From: Pelotomaculum schinkii
Lineage (GTDB): Bacteria > Bacillota > Desulfotomaculia > Desulfotomaculales > Pelotomaculaceae
Length of the DNA stretch: 64,000 nt
Direction of reading: 5' to 3'
Assembly: GCF_004369205.1 (NCBI RefSeq)
Contig: NZ_QFGA01000001.1
Coordinates: 744,001-808,000 of the forward strand
Notes under the pieces: generated by a model
What the model saw: only the letters and a program-made list of their open reading frames with translations
The model's database searches: none
Told to the model about the DNA's origin: nothing
Shown here: positions 41,904-51,588 of the stretch, one piece after another
Layout of the letters: every line of letters starts with the position of its first letter
Numbering within the stretch: position 1 is the stretch's first letter
Translations under genes and position numbers: made by a program

Positions 41904-41964
41904 TTTAACACGCCCTCGTATATCGTTTTACTCCGGTTGACTGCATGGATTTTGTCCGGCAGGA

Positions 41965-42969
41965 TTATTTCACAGGCAGGTCAGGGCCGGCGTCCTCTCT
42001 TTGATGACCGATCCTGGACAACGAATCCCTCATCTGGGTATCAGAGAGCAGGTTTTGCAAATTATAATAGTCCATCACACCAAGCTTGCCCTGGCGCAGG
42101 GCTTCTGCCATGGCAAGAGGCACCTCGGCTTCAGACTGGACGACTTTGGCTCGCATTTCCTGTACAGAGGCCTTCATCTCTTGCTCCTTGGCCACGGCCA
42201 TAGCCCTTCGTTCCTCAGCCTTGGCCTGGGCAATCCGCTTGTCCGCTTCGGCCTGGTCGGTCTGCAACTGTGCGCCGATGTTCCGGCCCACATCCACATC
42301 AGCGATATCGATGGAGAGAATTTCAAAAGCTGTTCCGGCGTCCAGCCCCTTGCTGAGAACAGTTTGGGAAATCAAATCGGGATTTTCCAGGACAAGTTTA
42401 TGGCTTTCAGCGCTGCCCACAGTCGTAACCACACCCTCACCGACGCGCGCGAGAATCGTCTCTTCGCCGGCGCCCCCTACCAGGCGGTCAATATTGGCCC
42501 GTACGGTTACCCTGGCGATTACCTTAACCTCAATCCCGTCCTTGGCTACCGCCGAGACCAGAGGGGTTTCCAGCACCTTCGGGTTGACACTCATCTGTAC
42601 AGCCATAAAAACATCACGCCCGGCCAGGTCTATTGCCGCCGCCCGCTCGAAGGGCAGCGGTATTGCGGCCCGTTCCGCGGCAACCAGCGCATTTACCACC
42701 CTATCCACATTACCTCCGGCCAAATAATGCGCCTCCAACTGGTTTACGGTAATGTTAAGCCCTGCCTTATCTGCCTTAATCAGCGGGTTAACAATCTTTG
42801 CAGGAGGTACTCTCCGCAGGCGCATTCCTATTAAGGTAAAAATGCCTACCCTGACCCCCGCCGCGAGCGCAGATATCCATAGCCCTACCGGTATAAAACT
42901 AAAAACAACTGCAACAGCGATAAAAACAAAGACAACAAGCATCAGCGAAGCGATAAATCCTGCGTTCAT
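41965..42969 (-). CDS. floA: Flotillin-like protein FloA
   Basis: This 334-residue protein has a hairpin membrane anchor at residues 8-30 ([17 protein letters not shown]), an SPFH domain, and an Ala/Glu-rich coiled coil ([20 protein letters not shown]). FloA (YqfA) organises membrane microdomains. It starts at ATG 42969 after GGAGG. The nfeD gene upstream is its usual partner. Confidence 0.94.
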   Translation of the reverse strand: MNAGFIASLMLVVFVFIAVAVVFSFIPVGLWISALAAGVRVGIFTLIGMRLRRVPPAKIVNPLIKADKAGLNITVNQLEAHYLAGGNVDRVVNALVAAERAAIPLPFERAAAIDLAGRDVFMAVQMSVNPKVLETPLVSAVAKDGIEVKVIARVTVRANIDRLVGGAGEETILARVGEGVVTTVGSAESHKLVLENPDLISQTVLSKGLDAGTAFEILSIDIADVDVGRNIGAQLQTDQAEADKRIAQAKAEERRAMAVAKEQEMKASVQEMRAKVVQSEAEVPLAMAEALRQGKLGVMDYYNLQNLLSDTQMRDSLSRIGHQREDAGPDLPVK

Positions 42970-43112
42970 AGTTAATTTCCTCCCTATTAATTTATTTTAT
43001 AGAATTTCTACTGCTTTTCCATAGGGCTTGTGTGAATGAACCAACTAAAGCTTTCATCCACAAACTCTCAATGAGAATATGTACCCACCATTTAATCACT
43101 GATCCGGTTATT

Positions 43113-43205
43113 AATGTAGGTGCGATTTCAATTGCACACGCCGCGCCAGCGCCGGACTTGTGGGAGCTAATGTAACATTTGTGCGAATAAATTCGCACCT
43201 ACATT
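43113..43205. repeat. Dispersed repeat copy with inverted ends, between nfeD and floA
   Basis: It begins AATGTAGGTGCGATTT and ends AAATTCGCACCTACATT, giving nearly perfect inverted ends over 16-17 bp in a 93-bp unit. The interior GCCGCGCCAGCGCCGGAC resembles, inverted, the GGCGCTGGCGCGCCG block of copies A and B. It lacks the extra tail of those copies. Confidence 0.75.
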
Positions 43206-43231
43206 TTTTGAGATGCGCTCTGTGTGCATTT

Positions 43232-43726
43232 TCAGGTTATTTCTTTAACAACCACTCTAGTTCCTTCAACCTTGATAACTTTGACCGCCGCTCCAGTACT
43301 GACAAATTCTCCTTCAGTCACTACATCCAGACGGTGACCATCAATTTCGGCAGCGCCGGACGGGCGCAGCGGCGTAAGAGCCGTTCCTTCCCAGCCTGTA
43401 AAAAGGCTTAGTTCAGAAAGTGGGGCTACGTAGCCTTCTTCTTTTTGCTGCCTGTTTTGAAGAGTCAGCTTATACCACATATTGTAGCGGGACATCAGCT
43501 TAATTCCGACAAACAAGATAATTATAGTGGCGACAAGCGCCATAACAAGTGCTGAAGTAGCCTGAGTGACATCAACCGCAACTAATAATATTCCCCAGCC
43601 CACCAATATAATTCCTGTAATGCCAGCCACTCCAAATCCAGGAAATACGAAAATTTCCAATATCAGAGCAATTAAACCCAGTAAAAAAGCAAGATAGGCC
43701 AGCCAGATAATAAGCGCGGGAGACAT
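43232..43726 (-). CDS. NfeD-family membrane protein
   Basis: This 164-residue protein has membrane segments at about residues 5-25, 28-48 and 55-80, then a C-terminal OB-fold domain (GWEGTALTPLRPSGAAEIDG). It is the short NfeD form without the N-terminal ClpP-like protease. ATG 43726 follows GGAGGTGG; longer starts fall in the rpsU terminator. NfeD and flotillins work together in membrane organisation. Confidence 0.9.
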   Translation of the reverse strand: MSPALIIWLAYLAFLLGLIALILEIFVFPGFGVAGITGIILVGWGILLVAVDVTQATSALVMALVATIIILFVGIKLMSRYNMWYKLTLQNRQQKEEGYVAPLSELSLFTGWEGTALTPLRPSGAAEIDGHRLDVVTEGEFVSTGAAVKVIKVEGTRVVVKEIT

Positions 43727-43750
43727 AATATGGGTCCACCTCCTTATTGC

Positions 43751-43779
43751 AAAAAATGCTTGGCTTAAGGCCAAGCATT
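43751..43779 (-). terminator. Terminator of rpsU
   Basis: On the minus strand the stem TGCTTGGC/GCCAAGCA is followed by six T, 17 bp after the rpsU stop codon. Confidence 0.88.
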
Positions 43780-43795
43780 ATCTTTTGTGTTTTTT

Positions 43796-43972
43796 TCAGT
43801 GAAATTTCCGTTTCCTTGCCGCTTCAGACTTTTTCTTCCTTTTTACGCTGGGTTTTTCGTAATGTTCATGTTTCCTGGCCTCTGCAAGTACACCGGCTTT
43901 TTGACAGGTGCGCTTGAAACGCCGGAGGGCACTGTCCAATGTTTCATTTTTACCCACTTTCACTTCCGCCAC
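43796..43972 (-). CDS. rpsU: 30S ribosomal protein S21
   Basis: This 58-residue basic protein reads [20 protein letters not shown], then [20 protein letters not shown], ending in RKRKFH. S21 helps base-pairing at translation initiation. It starts at GTG 43972 after GGAGGGAGGG and is followed by a clear terminator. Confidence 0.95.
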   Translation of the reverse strand: MAEVKVGKNETLDSALRRFKRTCQKAGVLAEARKHEHYEKPSVKRKKKSEAARKRKFH

Positions 43973-44156
43973 TAACTTTCCCTCCCTCCGCTAAAACCAT
44001 AAAGCCGAAATCTATCTAATAGTCAAGCTGCTCTCCCATTGTACAAATACCATGTTATTATACAACAGGTTTTAGCCAGGAGTCAACCGCTACAATTGAC
44101 TACAATGACCTTGAATAAGCATTTCAGTACAAACATGTTGGTTTGGCCTGCGCGTC

Positions 44157-44501
44157 CTACCCTGGCGGCCAGTTTAAAGGCCTTCCTGCCAGCAGGTGGT
44201 AGTGGATATGCATAACCGTTTGCTGGGCATCACGGCCACAGTTATTCACCAGGCGAAAGCCCTCCTCCGCTAAACCCATTTTAACAGCCAACCGGGCAGC
44301 TGTTAACTGAATCTGTCCCATCAGGAAGGTGTCCTTTTCATCCATATCCGCCAGAGCCGGAATGTGCTTTTTGGGAATAATGATAAGGTGGACGGGAGCC
44401 ATGGGATTGATATCTTTAAAAACTAGTACCTGTTCGTCTTCATAGGCGATCTCGGCCGGTATTTCCTTTTTGATTATCTTGCAAAAAAGGCAGTCCTGCA
44501 T
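44157..44501 (-). CDS. HIT-family nucleotide hydrolase
   Basis: This 114-residue protein has the N-terminal zinc pattern CLFCKI and the histidine triad VMHIHYHLLAGR. Members hydrolyse or transfer nucleotides such as adenosine phosphoramidates; the exact substrate is unknown. ATG 44501 lies eight bases after GGAGG. It follows mtaB at the end of the heat-shock gene string. Confidence 0.93.
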   Translation of the reverse strand: MQDCLFCKIIKKEIPAEIAYEDEQVLVFKDINPMAPVHLIIIPKKHIPALADMDEKDTFLMGQIQLTAARLAVKMGLAEEGFRLVNNCGRDAQQTVMHIHYHLLAGRPLNWPPG

Positions 44502-44576
44502 GTTTTCCACCTCCTCCCACCTGGGAATAACTTCTCTAGAACTTTAATTCAACACAATTTTGGTAATTCCTCCACC

Positions 44577-45893
44577 TCAGCGAGCGATAATTTTACCTGT
44601 TAGGTGGTTCTCCTCTAATCCCTCAATCTTAACCCTGACTACTTGGCCCGACAGGTTTTCATCACCGGGGAAAACGGTCCTGACATAATTGTCGGTCAGC
44701 CCTTCGTATAAGCCGTATGAATCCGGCAAGCTCCGTTCGACCAGCACAGGCAGGTCCATCCCAACCAGTGATGAGGCAAACCGGGCAGCCATTTTTTCGC
44801 CCAGCCGGATCAGTCTATGACTGCGCTGGTCGCTTGTTGGCGGGTCTACCTGATCCGGGTAGGCAGCAGCCGGGGTTCCCCGGCGCGGGGAATACTTAAA
44901 GACATGCAGTCTGCTGTAGGCTATTTTTTCGACGAACCTGTATGTATTCATAAAATCCACTTCCCGCTCACCCGGGAAGCCCACTATAACATCAGTGGTA
45001 AGGCCCAGGTTGGGGATATTCTCCCTTAAAACCTCCACCAGGCGCAAATACTCCCAGGTATTATAGCGCCTGCCCATCCGTTCCAGTATTTGATCGTCGC
45101 CGGACTGCAGGGGTACGTGCAGGTGCCGGCAAAACTTGTCCGAACCGGCCAGCACTTCAACCAAGTCCAGGGTAATATCATTGGGTTCTATGGAGCTGAG
45201 ACGCAGCCTCAACAGGCCCGGTATATCACTAAGGCTGCGGAGCAAAGCGGACAGTGTGTGCTCCCCACCCAGGTCCCGTCCATAAGCGCCGGTGTGAATG
45301 CCGGTAAGAACAATTTCTGTAAAGCCCGCTTCCACCAGCTGCCGCGCTGTTTTCAGGACGTTCTCCGGTTTCCTGCTGCGCAGCGGACCTCTGGCCACAG
45401 GTACGATACAGTAGGTGCAGCAATTGTCGCAGCCTTCCTGAATTTTCAGAAAAGCACGGGCCCGCCCGCTTAGGGGGATGGAAGAAAACTCTTCAAACTG
45501 GTCGCTTGCATTATAAGCGCTCACAGCCGCTAGAGGCTTTCCGCCCTTAACGGCGTTTTTTACCAGTTCTACAATCCTGGAGCGCTCCCTTGTTCCCACG
45601 ATCAGGTCGACACCAGGAATTTTCATAACCTCGCCGGTTGAGGTCTGGGCGTAGCACCCGGTAACTACTACCAGCGCAGCGGGGTTCCTTCTGGCGGCTC
45701 GGCGTATTAACTGCCTGGATTTACGGTCACTCAGGTGGGTCACGGTACAAGTGTTGATAATGTATAAATCAGCCTCGTCCTCAAAATCCACGATCTTATA
45801 GCCCTGATCCTGGAAAAGCCCGGCCAGGGCGGCTGACTCATACTGATTTACCTTGCAGCCAAGGGTAGCTATACCCACCCGTTTTTCATCCAT
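44577..45893 (-). CDS. mtaB: tRNA t6A37 methylthiotransferase MtaB
   Basis: This 438-residue radical-SAM enzyme adds a methylthio group to t6A at position 37 of tRNAs. It shows the N-terminal UPF0004 domain (GIATLGCKVNQYESAAL), the radical-SAM cluster motif CDNCCTYCIVP, and a C-terminal TRAM domain. ATG 45893 follows GGGGGGGAAA; it overlaps the rsmE stop by eight bases. Confidence 0.95.
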   Translation of the reverse strand: MDEKRVGIATLGCKVNQYESAALAGLFQDQGYKIVDFEDEADLYIINTCTVTHLSDRKSRQLIRRAARRNPAALVVVTGCYAQTSTGEVMKIPGVDLIVGTRERSRIVELVKNAVKGGKPLAAVSAYNASDQFEEFSSIPLSGRARAFLKIQEGCDNCCTYCIVPVARGPLRSRKPENVLKTARQLVEAGFTEIVLTGIHTGAYGRDLGGEHTLSALLRSLSDIPGLLRLRLSSIEPNDITLDLVEVLAGSDKFCRHLHVPLQSGDDQILERMGRRYNTWEYLRLVEVLRENIPNLGLTTDVIVGFPGEREVDFMNTYRFVEKIAYSRLHVFKYSPRRGTPAAAYPDQVDPPTSDQRSHRLIRLGEKMAARFASSLVGMDLPVLVERSLPDSYGLYEGLTDNYVRTVFPGDENLSGQVVRVKIEGLEENHLTGKIIAR

Positions 45894-46641
45894 CCAGTTT
45901 CCCCCCCAAATCACCACACTGGTATAGTATTATCGCAAGCACGGCCAGGCCGGCGGTTTCTGTCCGTAAAATACGAGGTCCCAGTGTCACCGGTCTGACA
46001 CCATGCGAGCGGGCCAGCTCCACCTCTGCAGGGGTAAAACCGCCTTCCGGGCCGATGAAAACATAGATATCCCCCCAGGGTCCACTTACCCCCAGGACTT
46101 TTTTAAGCGATTCCTGGTTTTCTTCCTCCCAGGGGATCACTGCGGCAGTGTTGTCAGGCATGCCTGCCAGAGCTTCTTCCCACCCTGCCGGTGGCAATAC
46201 TTCCGGAACATCAGGCCGGCGGCACTGCTTGGCGGCTTCACGGGCTATACGCTGCCATCGCTCGAGACGACACAGCGGCTTGTCCCCCGCCAACTTAACA
46301 ACCGACCTGTCGCAGATTAGCGGGATTAGCCTGCATACTCCCAATTCGGTGGCTTTCTGAACGATCAAGTCCATCTTATCATTCTTGGGCAAGCCCTGGA
46401 CAAGGGTAATCCGGAGCGCAGGCGCACCCCCGGCATTACTTTCCGAAACAACAGCGCAGACTACTGATTCCCGGCCGGCCTGTTCGATCACAGCCTCATA
46501 GACCATACCCCGCCCGTCAAGGACGGTCAGGGTGTCTCCCGGCTCGAGACGCAGTACCTTTACAATATGTACAACATCCGGCCCGGTTATAGTGACCCGG
46601 CCTGCCTTGACCTGTTCAGGAGAAACAAAAAAACGGGGCAT
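45886..46641 (-). CDS. rsmE: 16S rRNA m3U1498 methyltransferase RsmE
   Basis: This 251-residue SPOUT methyltransferase shows PRFFVSPEQVKAGRVTITGP at the start and the knot region IYVFIGPEGGFTPAEVE and LGPRILRTETAGLAVL. ATG 46641 is eight bases after TGGAG and gives the usual start MPRFF. It follows prmA and overlaps mtaB. Confidence 0.95.
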   Translation of the reverse strand: MPRFFVSPEQVKAGRVTITGPDVVHIVKVLRLEPGDTLTVLDGRGMVYEAVIEQAGRESVVCAVVSESNAGGAPALRITLVQGLPKNDKMDLIVQKATELGVCRLIPLICDRSVVKLAGDKPLCRLERWQRIAREAAKQCRRPDVPEVLPPAGWEEALAGMPDNTAAVIPWEEENQESLKKVLGVSGPWGDIYVFIGPEGGFTPAEVELARSHGVRPVTLGPRILRTETAGLAVLAIILYQCGDLGGKLDG

Positions 46642-46678
46642 CGTAAAAACTCCATAAGCTTTTTTCAATTTAAAATTA

Positions 46679-47605
46679 TCAAGGATTGGCTTTTGCTACT
46701 AAAGCGACCCAGCCGCCGTCCTCCGACTGTTCAACAACAGAGAGCCCGGCTGACTCCAAAGCGGCGATAACTTCAGGACCGCGCTCGCTGATAATGCCTG
46801 AGGCAATGAATATGCCGCCGGGAACCAGGGTTTTTGATACATCTACAGCGAGGCCGGCGATTATGCCGGCAATAATATTGGCAACAATCAGGCCGGCCTT
46901 GCCCTCTATGCTGGACAACAAATCTCCCTGTATAACTTTTACACGACCGGCAACCCCGTTACGTTCAATATTAGCTAGCGCGGTACGGCAGGCTACAGGA
47001 TCATGGTCAACTGCAACAACCCGCCCGGACCCAAGCAATGCTGACGCTATGGCCAGGATACCTGAGCCGGTACCGACGTCGTAAACGGTTGCGCCGTCCT
47101 GAACATACTTCTCCAGCAGTTTGAGACAGAGGGCTGTGGTCGGGTGGGCGCCGCACCCGAAGGCCATCCCCGGGTCCATATCGATGACCAACTCACCGGC
47201 GACAACAGGATAATCCTCCCAGGACGGCTTTACAACCAGCCGCTGCCCCACATGCACGGGCTTGTAATAGGCTTTCCAGCAATTCGCCCAGTCTTCCTCC
47301 GCAACACGGCATGTACGCAATTCAGGAGCTGGAGTAAGCTCCAGGCTGTTTAAGGCAGCCCTAAGCGCTTCCAACCGCCCGGCCAATTCAGCGCCGGAAG
47401 CCAAGTACCCCTTGACCACAGGACGTCTTTCACCAGGCGACGGCGTCTCGACGCCCCACTCGTCGGGTTCTGCTGCCGCAGCATAACGAAGAATAACGGC
47501 GGGATCCTCGATAACAACCCCGCCTGTTCCCATATCTTGAAAAATATCAGCAACCAATTCCACCCCTTCGGGTGGAACCTGCACAGCCACTTCCAACCAA
47601 TCCAA
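46679..47605 (-). CDS. prmA: Ribosomal protein L11 methyltransferase
   Basis: This 308-residue SAM-dependent enzyme trimethylates ribosomal protein L11. It has a substrate-binding N-terminus and the methyltransferase core DPGMAFGCGAHPTTALCLKL, DVGTGSGILAIASALLGS and NIIAGIIAGL. It starts at TTG 47605 after AGGAGAG. The dnaJ-prmA-rsmE-mtaB order is standard in Firmicutes. Confidence 0.95.
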   Translation of the reverse strand: MDWLEVAVQVPPEGVELVADIFQDMGTGGVVIEDPAVILRYAAAAEPDEWGVETPSPGERRPVVKGYLASGAELAGRLEALRAALNSLELTPAPELRTCRVAEEDWANCWKAYYKPVHVGQRLVVKPSWEDYPVVAGELVIDMDPGMAFGCGAHPTTALCLKLLEKYVQDGATVYDVGTGSGILAIASALLGSGRVVAVDHDPVACRTALANIERNGVAGRVKVIQGDLLSSIEGKAGLIVANIIAGIIAGLAVDVSKTLVPGGIFIASGIISERGPEVIAALESAGLSVVEQSEDGGWVALVAKANP

Positions 47606-47625
47606 ACGTAACTCTCCTATTCTGT

Positions 47626-47752
47626 GGTCAGGCGTAGGGCGTAAGGCGTTGGACGTAAATTATACTGCATTCCTTCCAGGTCTTTTATACACCTGAGCCG
47701 ACGTCAAAAGAAACAGGTTCTTTTCTACGCCTTACGCCTTGCGACCTACGAC
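47626..47752. repeat. Heptad-repeat hairpin element between dnaJ and prmA
   Basis: The left arm GGCGTAG-GGCGTAA-GGCGTTG-GACGTAA (about 47631-47658) and the right arm CTACGCC-TTACGCC-TTGCGAC-CTACGAC (about 47725-47752) can pair over most of their length around about 67 nt. The interior has CTGCATTCCTTCCAGGTCT, shared in form with 34050, 55952 and 58607. Confidence 0.75.
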
Positions 47753-47818
47753 ATCAATTAAACTAAGAAAATCTAAAACCACATGAGTATCTTTATTTGA
47801 AAGAATTCACACAATCAA

Positions 47819-48952
47819 CTACCCCATAAACGCGTCTCTCATTTTTCCAAAGAAGCCTTTGTCGGCGCCTGTTGCGGAAGCTTGCGGGTTGTCTGCGCCC
47901 AAGCGGGCAAATTCCCTCAATAATTCTTTTTGCTTCTCGGTCAGCTTGCCTGGCGTCACCACTTTGACCAGCACATGCTGGTCACCGCGTCCATAGCCGT
48001 TGACGTGCGGGACGCCCTTGCCCTTAATCCGGAAAACAGTGCCCGACTGGGTTCCCTCCGGTATTTTAAGCCTTTCATTCCCTTCCAGGGTAGGGACCTC
48101 CAACTCGTCGCCCAGGGCTGCCTGGGTAAAAGAAACAGGGACTTCGCAGATCAGGTCATCGCCTTCCCGCTTGAAAACACGATGGGGCTTGACATGGATG
48201 TAGACATAGAGGTCACCGGGCGGCCCGCCCTTTGCCCCGGCTTCACCTTCACCGGACAGACGCAGCCGCGATCCGTTATCCACCCCGGGCGGCACCTTGA
48301 CTTTGATGCTCCGGGTCTTGCGGACCTGGCCCTCTCCACGGCAGGTCGGGCATGGCTTGTCAACAATCTTGCCGGCGCCGCGGCAGCGGTCACAGGTACG
48401 GGACTGGACAATACGTCCAAAAGGAGTACTCTGGGTAAACTGCATCTGTCCGGTGCCGGCGCAGGCCAGGCAGGTCTTGGGCTTGCTGCCGGGGGCCGCG
48501 CCATTTCCACCGCAGGTGCCGCAGGTCTCGGTGCGGGGCACCTTGATTTCACGCTCCAGCCCGAAGGCAGCCTCTTTCAAGTTCAGCTCCAGGTCAGCCC
48601 TGATGTCGTTGCCCCTTTCGGGGCCGCTACGCCGCCTGCCGCCGCCACCACCGAAGAACATCTCAAAAATGTCCCCGAGGCCGCCAAAATCACCAAAGCC
48701 CTCAAAACCACCAAAGCCCTGTCCGTCAGCCCCGGCATGGCCAAAACGGTCATAGCCGGCCCTTTTTTCCGGGTCGCTTAAAACAACATAGGCCTCACTG
48801 ATTTCCTTGAATTTGGCCTCGGCTTCTTCCTTATTGCCGGGATTGGCATCGGGGTGATGCTGGCGCGCCAGCTTGCGGTATGCTTTTTTAATCTCATCCG
48901 CAGACGCATTTTTGGATACGCCCAGGACCTCGTAATAATCTCGTTTTGCCAT
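47819..48952 (-). CDS. dnaJ: Chaperone DnaJ (Hsp40)
   Basis: This 377-residue co-chaperone stimulates DnaK. It has a J domain with HPD in [14 protein letters not shown], a Gly/Phe-rich region, four CxxCxGxG zinc repeats ([32 protein letters not shown]), and a C-terminal substrate domain. ATG 48952 follows GAGGTGGTG; a longer start at 48961 is less well placed. Confidence 0.96.
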   Translation of the reverse strand: MAKRDYYEVLGVSKNASADEIKKAYRKLARQHHPDANPGNKEEAEAKFKEISEAYVVLSDPEKRAGYDRFGHAGADGQGFGGFEGFGDFGGLGDIFEMFFGGGGGRRRSGPERGNDIRADLELNLKEAAFGLEREIKVPRTETCGTCGGNGAAPGSKPKTCLACAGTGQMQFTQSTPFGRIVQSRTCDRCRGAGKIVDKPCPTCRGEGQVRKTRSIKVKVPPGVDNGSRLRLSGEGEAGAKGGPPGDLYVYIHVKPHRVFKREGDDLICEVPVSFTQAALGDELEVPTLEGNERLKIPEGTQSGTVFRIKGKGVPHVNGYGRGDQHVLVKVVTPGKLTEKQKELLREFARLGADNPQASATGADKGFFGKMRDAFMG

Positions 48953-48982
48953 CTGCACCACCTCTTCTAACTACAACAAAGG

Positions 48983-49005
48983 AAAGGGGAACCGTAATTC
49001 CCCTT
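48983..49005 (-). terminator. Hairpin between dnaK and dnaJ
   Basis: The arms AAGGGGAA and TTCCCCTT enclose a 6-nt loop and are followed on the minus strand by TCCTTTG. Partial termination or mRNA processing between dnaK and dnaJ is likely. Confidence 0.5.
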
Positions 49006-49083
49006 AACAAAGGTTACTTTCGGGTTTATTAGTTTGAAATACAAATCCATTCTACCATAAATGAGACAATATTTTTAGGGGGG

Positions 49084-50925
49084 TTATTTATCCTCTTTTA
49101 CTTCGAAGTCAGCGTCAACAACATTATCTTTAGGCTCCCGGGCGGCTGTGCCTTCCTGACCTCCACCGGCTGCGCCGTCACCCCCCGGCTGTCCGGTTTT
49201 TTGATACATGGCCGAGGTCAGTTCGTACAGCGGCCCGGTCAGCGCTTCCAGCTTAGCCTTGATGTCATCAATATTATTGCCTTTAAGCGCTTCTTTGAGG
49301 TCATCGGCAGCCTTCTGCAGCTTTTCAATAGAAGCCGCGTCGGCCTTATCCTTGAAGTCCTTGATGGATTTTTCCGCCTGGTAAACCATGCTGTCGGCCT
49401 GGTTGCGGGTATCGATCTCTTCCTTGCGCCTGGCATCCTCGGCGGCATGTATTTCTGCCTCTTTGACCATATTATTGATTTCCTGGTCGTTGAGTTTGGT
49501 AGAAGCAGTGATGGTCATGCTTTGTTCCTTGCCGGTGCCCATGTCCTTGGCCGAGACATTGACGATACCGTTGACGTCGATGTCAAATTTGACCTCGATT
49601 TGCGGCACTCCCCTGGGAGCGGGTGGAATACCGGTCAGGGTAAAGCGGCCCAGCGTCTTGTTGTCCGCAGCCATCGAGCGCTCGCCCTGCAGCACGTGGA
49701 TTTCCACAGTGGTCTGGCCATCCGCGGCAGTGGAAAAGATCTGGCTTTTTGAGGTTGGAATGGTGGTGTTGCGCTCAATCAACCTGGTAGAAACACCGCC
49801 CAGGGTCTCAATGCCCAGGGACAGCGGAGTCACATCAAGCAACAGCACATCTTTGACCTCACCGGCCAGGACCCCGGCCTGGATCGCCGCGCCAACGGCA
49901 ACACACTCGTCCGGGTTGATGCCCTTGTGCGCTTCCTTGCCCAGGAACTTACGGATGGCTTCCTGGACGGCGGGAATCCTGGTTGAGCCGCCAACCAGCA
50001 AGATTTTGTGGATATCCTTGGGCTGCAGCCCGGCGTCTGAAAGAGCCTGGCGGGTCGGCCCCATGGTCTTTTCAACCAGGTCTGCCGTCATTTCCTCAAA
50101 CTTGGCTCTGGAAAGAGTTATGTCTAAATGCTTCGGCCCGCTGGCGTCCGCAGAGATAAACGGCAGGTTGATATTGCTGGTGGCTACCCCGGAAAGCTCT
50201 ATCTTTGCTTTTTCGGCAGCTTCCTTGAGGCGCTGCATGGCCATTCTGTCGTTGCGCAGGTCAATCCCCGTATCTTTTTTGAACTCGGTCGCAAGGTAGT
50301 CGATTACCCTCTGGTCAAAGTCATCTCCACCCAGGCGGTTGTTGCCGCTGGTAGCTTTAACTTCAAAGACTCCGTCTCCCAGTTCAAGGATAGATACGTC
50401 GAAGGTGCCGCCGCCCAGGTCGAAAACCAAAACAGTCTGTTCGTCTTCCTTATCCAGGCCGTAGGCCAGGGCTGCGGCCGTAGGCTCATTGATAATACGT
50501 AAAACTTCCAAGCCCGCTATTTTACCGGCGTCCTTGGTGGCCTGACGTTGTGAGTCACTGAAATAGGCCGGCACCGTGATAACCGCCTTATCCACCTTTC
50601 CACCCAGGTAGGCTTCCGCGTCAGCCTTGAGTTTCTGCAAAATCATGGCGGATATTTCCTGTGGCGTGTAATTCTTGCCGTCAATATTTTCTTTGTGATC
50701 GGAGCCCATGTGGCGTTTAATCGAACTGATAGTGCGATCCGGGTTGCTGACGGCCTGCCTTTTCGCTACCTGCCCGACCAGCCTTTCACCGGTTTTTGAA
50801 AATCCCACCACAGAAGGGGTGGTCCTGGCGCCTTCCGCATTGGGAATAACAACCGCTTCGCCGCCTTCCATTACAGCAACGCAGGAGTTGGTGGTACCCA
50901 GGTCTATTCCGATAACCTTAGACAT
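49084..50925 (-). CDS. dnaK: Chaperone DnaK (Hsp70)
   Basis: This 613-residue ATP-driven chaperone shows [70 protein letters not shown] and the linker [14 protein letters not shown] before the substrate domain. The Gly-rich C-terminus ends in an acidic [10 protein letters not shown]. It has a perfect AGGAGGT site. It lies after grpE in the HrcA-regulated unit. Confidence 0.98.
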   Translation of the reverse strand: MSKVIGIDLGTTNSCVAVMEGGEAVVIPNAEGARTTPSVVGFSKTGERLVGQVAKRQAVSNPDRTISSIKRHMGSDHKENIDGKNYTPQEISAMILQKLKADAEAYLGGKVDKAVITVPAYFSDSQRQATKDAGKIAGLEVLRIINEPTAAALAYGLDKEDEQTVLVFDLGGGTFDVSILELGDGVFEVKATSGNNRLGGDDFDQRVIDYLATEFKKDTGIDLRNDRMAMQRLKEAAEKAKIELSGVATSNINLPFISADASGPKHLDITLSRAKFEEMTADLVEKTMGPTRQALSDAGLQPKDIHKILLVGGSTRIPAVQEAIRKFLGKEAHKGINPDECVAVGAAIQAGVLAGEVKDVLLLDVTPLSLGIETLGGVSTRLIERNTTIPTSKSQIFSTAADGQTTVEIHVLQGERSMAADNKTLGRFTLTGIPPAPRGVPQIEVKFDIDVNGIVNVSAKDMGTGKEQSMTITASTKLNDQEINNMVKEAEIHAAEDARRKEEIDTRNQADSMVYQAEKSIKDFKDKADAASIEKLQKAADDLKEALKGNNIDDIKAKLEALTGPLYELTSAMYQKTGQPGGDGAAGGGQEGTAAREPKDNVVDADFEVKEDK

Positions 50926-50959
50926 TGTATTCTACCTCCTAGAATCTGTTTCCAAATTA

Positions 50960-51580
50960 TTATAAAGCTACAGCAACTTTAACCATGGACGGCCGGATTA
51001 CTTTTTCTCTCAGGGAATAACCCCGGCGGAACTCTTCAACAACTGTATTGGCAGGGTGCTCACCGGAATCGTCCTGGGCCACCGCCTCGTGCCTGGTAGG
51101 ATCAAAAGGTTCCCCAACTGCCTGGATGGGGGTGACACCTTCGGTTGCCAGCACATCCAACAGCTGCTTGTAAATCATCTCCACCCCAGCTTTAAAGCCC
51201 TCTATCGAGTCACCCTCCGCCGCCAAAGCCAGACCGAAGTTGTCAAGCACCGGCAGGAGAGCGACCACCAGCTGCTCAGAGGCATATTTATAGTAATCAT
51301 CCTTTTCCTGCCTGGTGCGACGCCGAAAATTTTCAAAGTCGGCCTGCAAACGAAGCAGCCGGTCATAATAATCTTGTGCCCGTGTCGTCTGTTCGGCCAA
51401 TAACCTTTGCAGTTCGGCCGGATCACTGCCCGCAGCAGGAACCCCTTCCGCTTCCGCTTCCTGGTGCCCGTTATCCTCTACCGCGCTTGTTGTGGGATCT
51501 TTCTCCATAACACTTTGCTCTTTTCCCTCGTCGGAAATTTCCTGAACATCTTTCTCTTTCTTTTCATCTTTTACCAACAT
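50960..51580 (-). CDS. grpE: Nucleotide exchange factor GrpE
   Basis: This 206-residue protein releases ADP from DnaK. A charged disordered N-terminus precedes a long coiled coil (RLLRLQADFENFRRRTRQEK) and the C-terminal beta domain with AVAQDDSGEHPANTVVEEFR and GYSLREKVIRPSMVKV. It lies eight bases downstream of the chaperonin gene and 34 bp upstream of dnaK. Confidence 0.96.
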   Translation of the reverse strand: MLVKDEKKEKDVQEISDEGKEQSVMEKDPTTSAVEDNGHQEAEAEGVPAAGSDPAELQRLLAEQTTRAQDYYDRLLRLQADFENFRRRTRQEKDDYYKYASEQLVVALLPVLDNFGLALAAEGDSIEGFKAGVEMIYKQLLDVLATEGVTPIQAVGEPFDPTRHEAVAQDDSGEHPANTVVEEFRRGYSLREKVIRPSMVKVAVAL

Positions 51581-51588
51581 TGTTCACC

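Noticed and set aside
47930-48781. 283-codon frame opposite dnaJ
   Set aside because: It is a low-complexity Ala/Thr-rich translation antisense to the zinc-repeat region of dnaJ, with no ribosome binding site.
49388-50299. 303-codon frame opposite dnaK
   Set aside because: Its serine-rich translation and position opposite the DnaK ATPase core mark it as a shadow frame.
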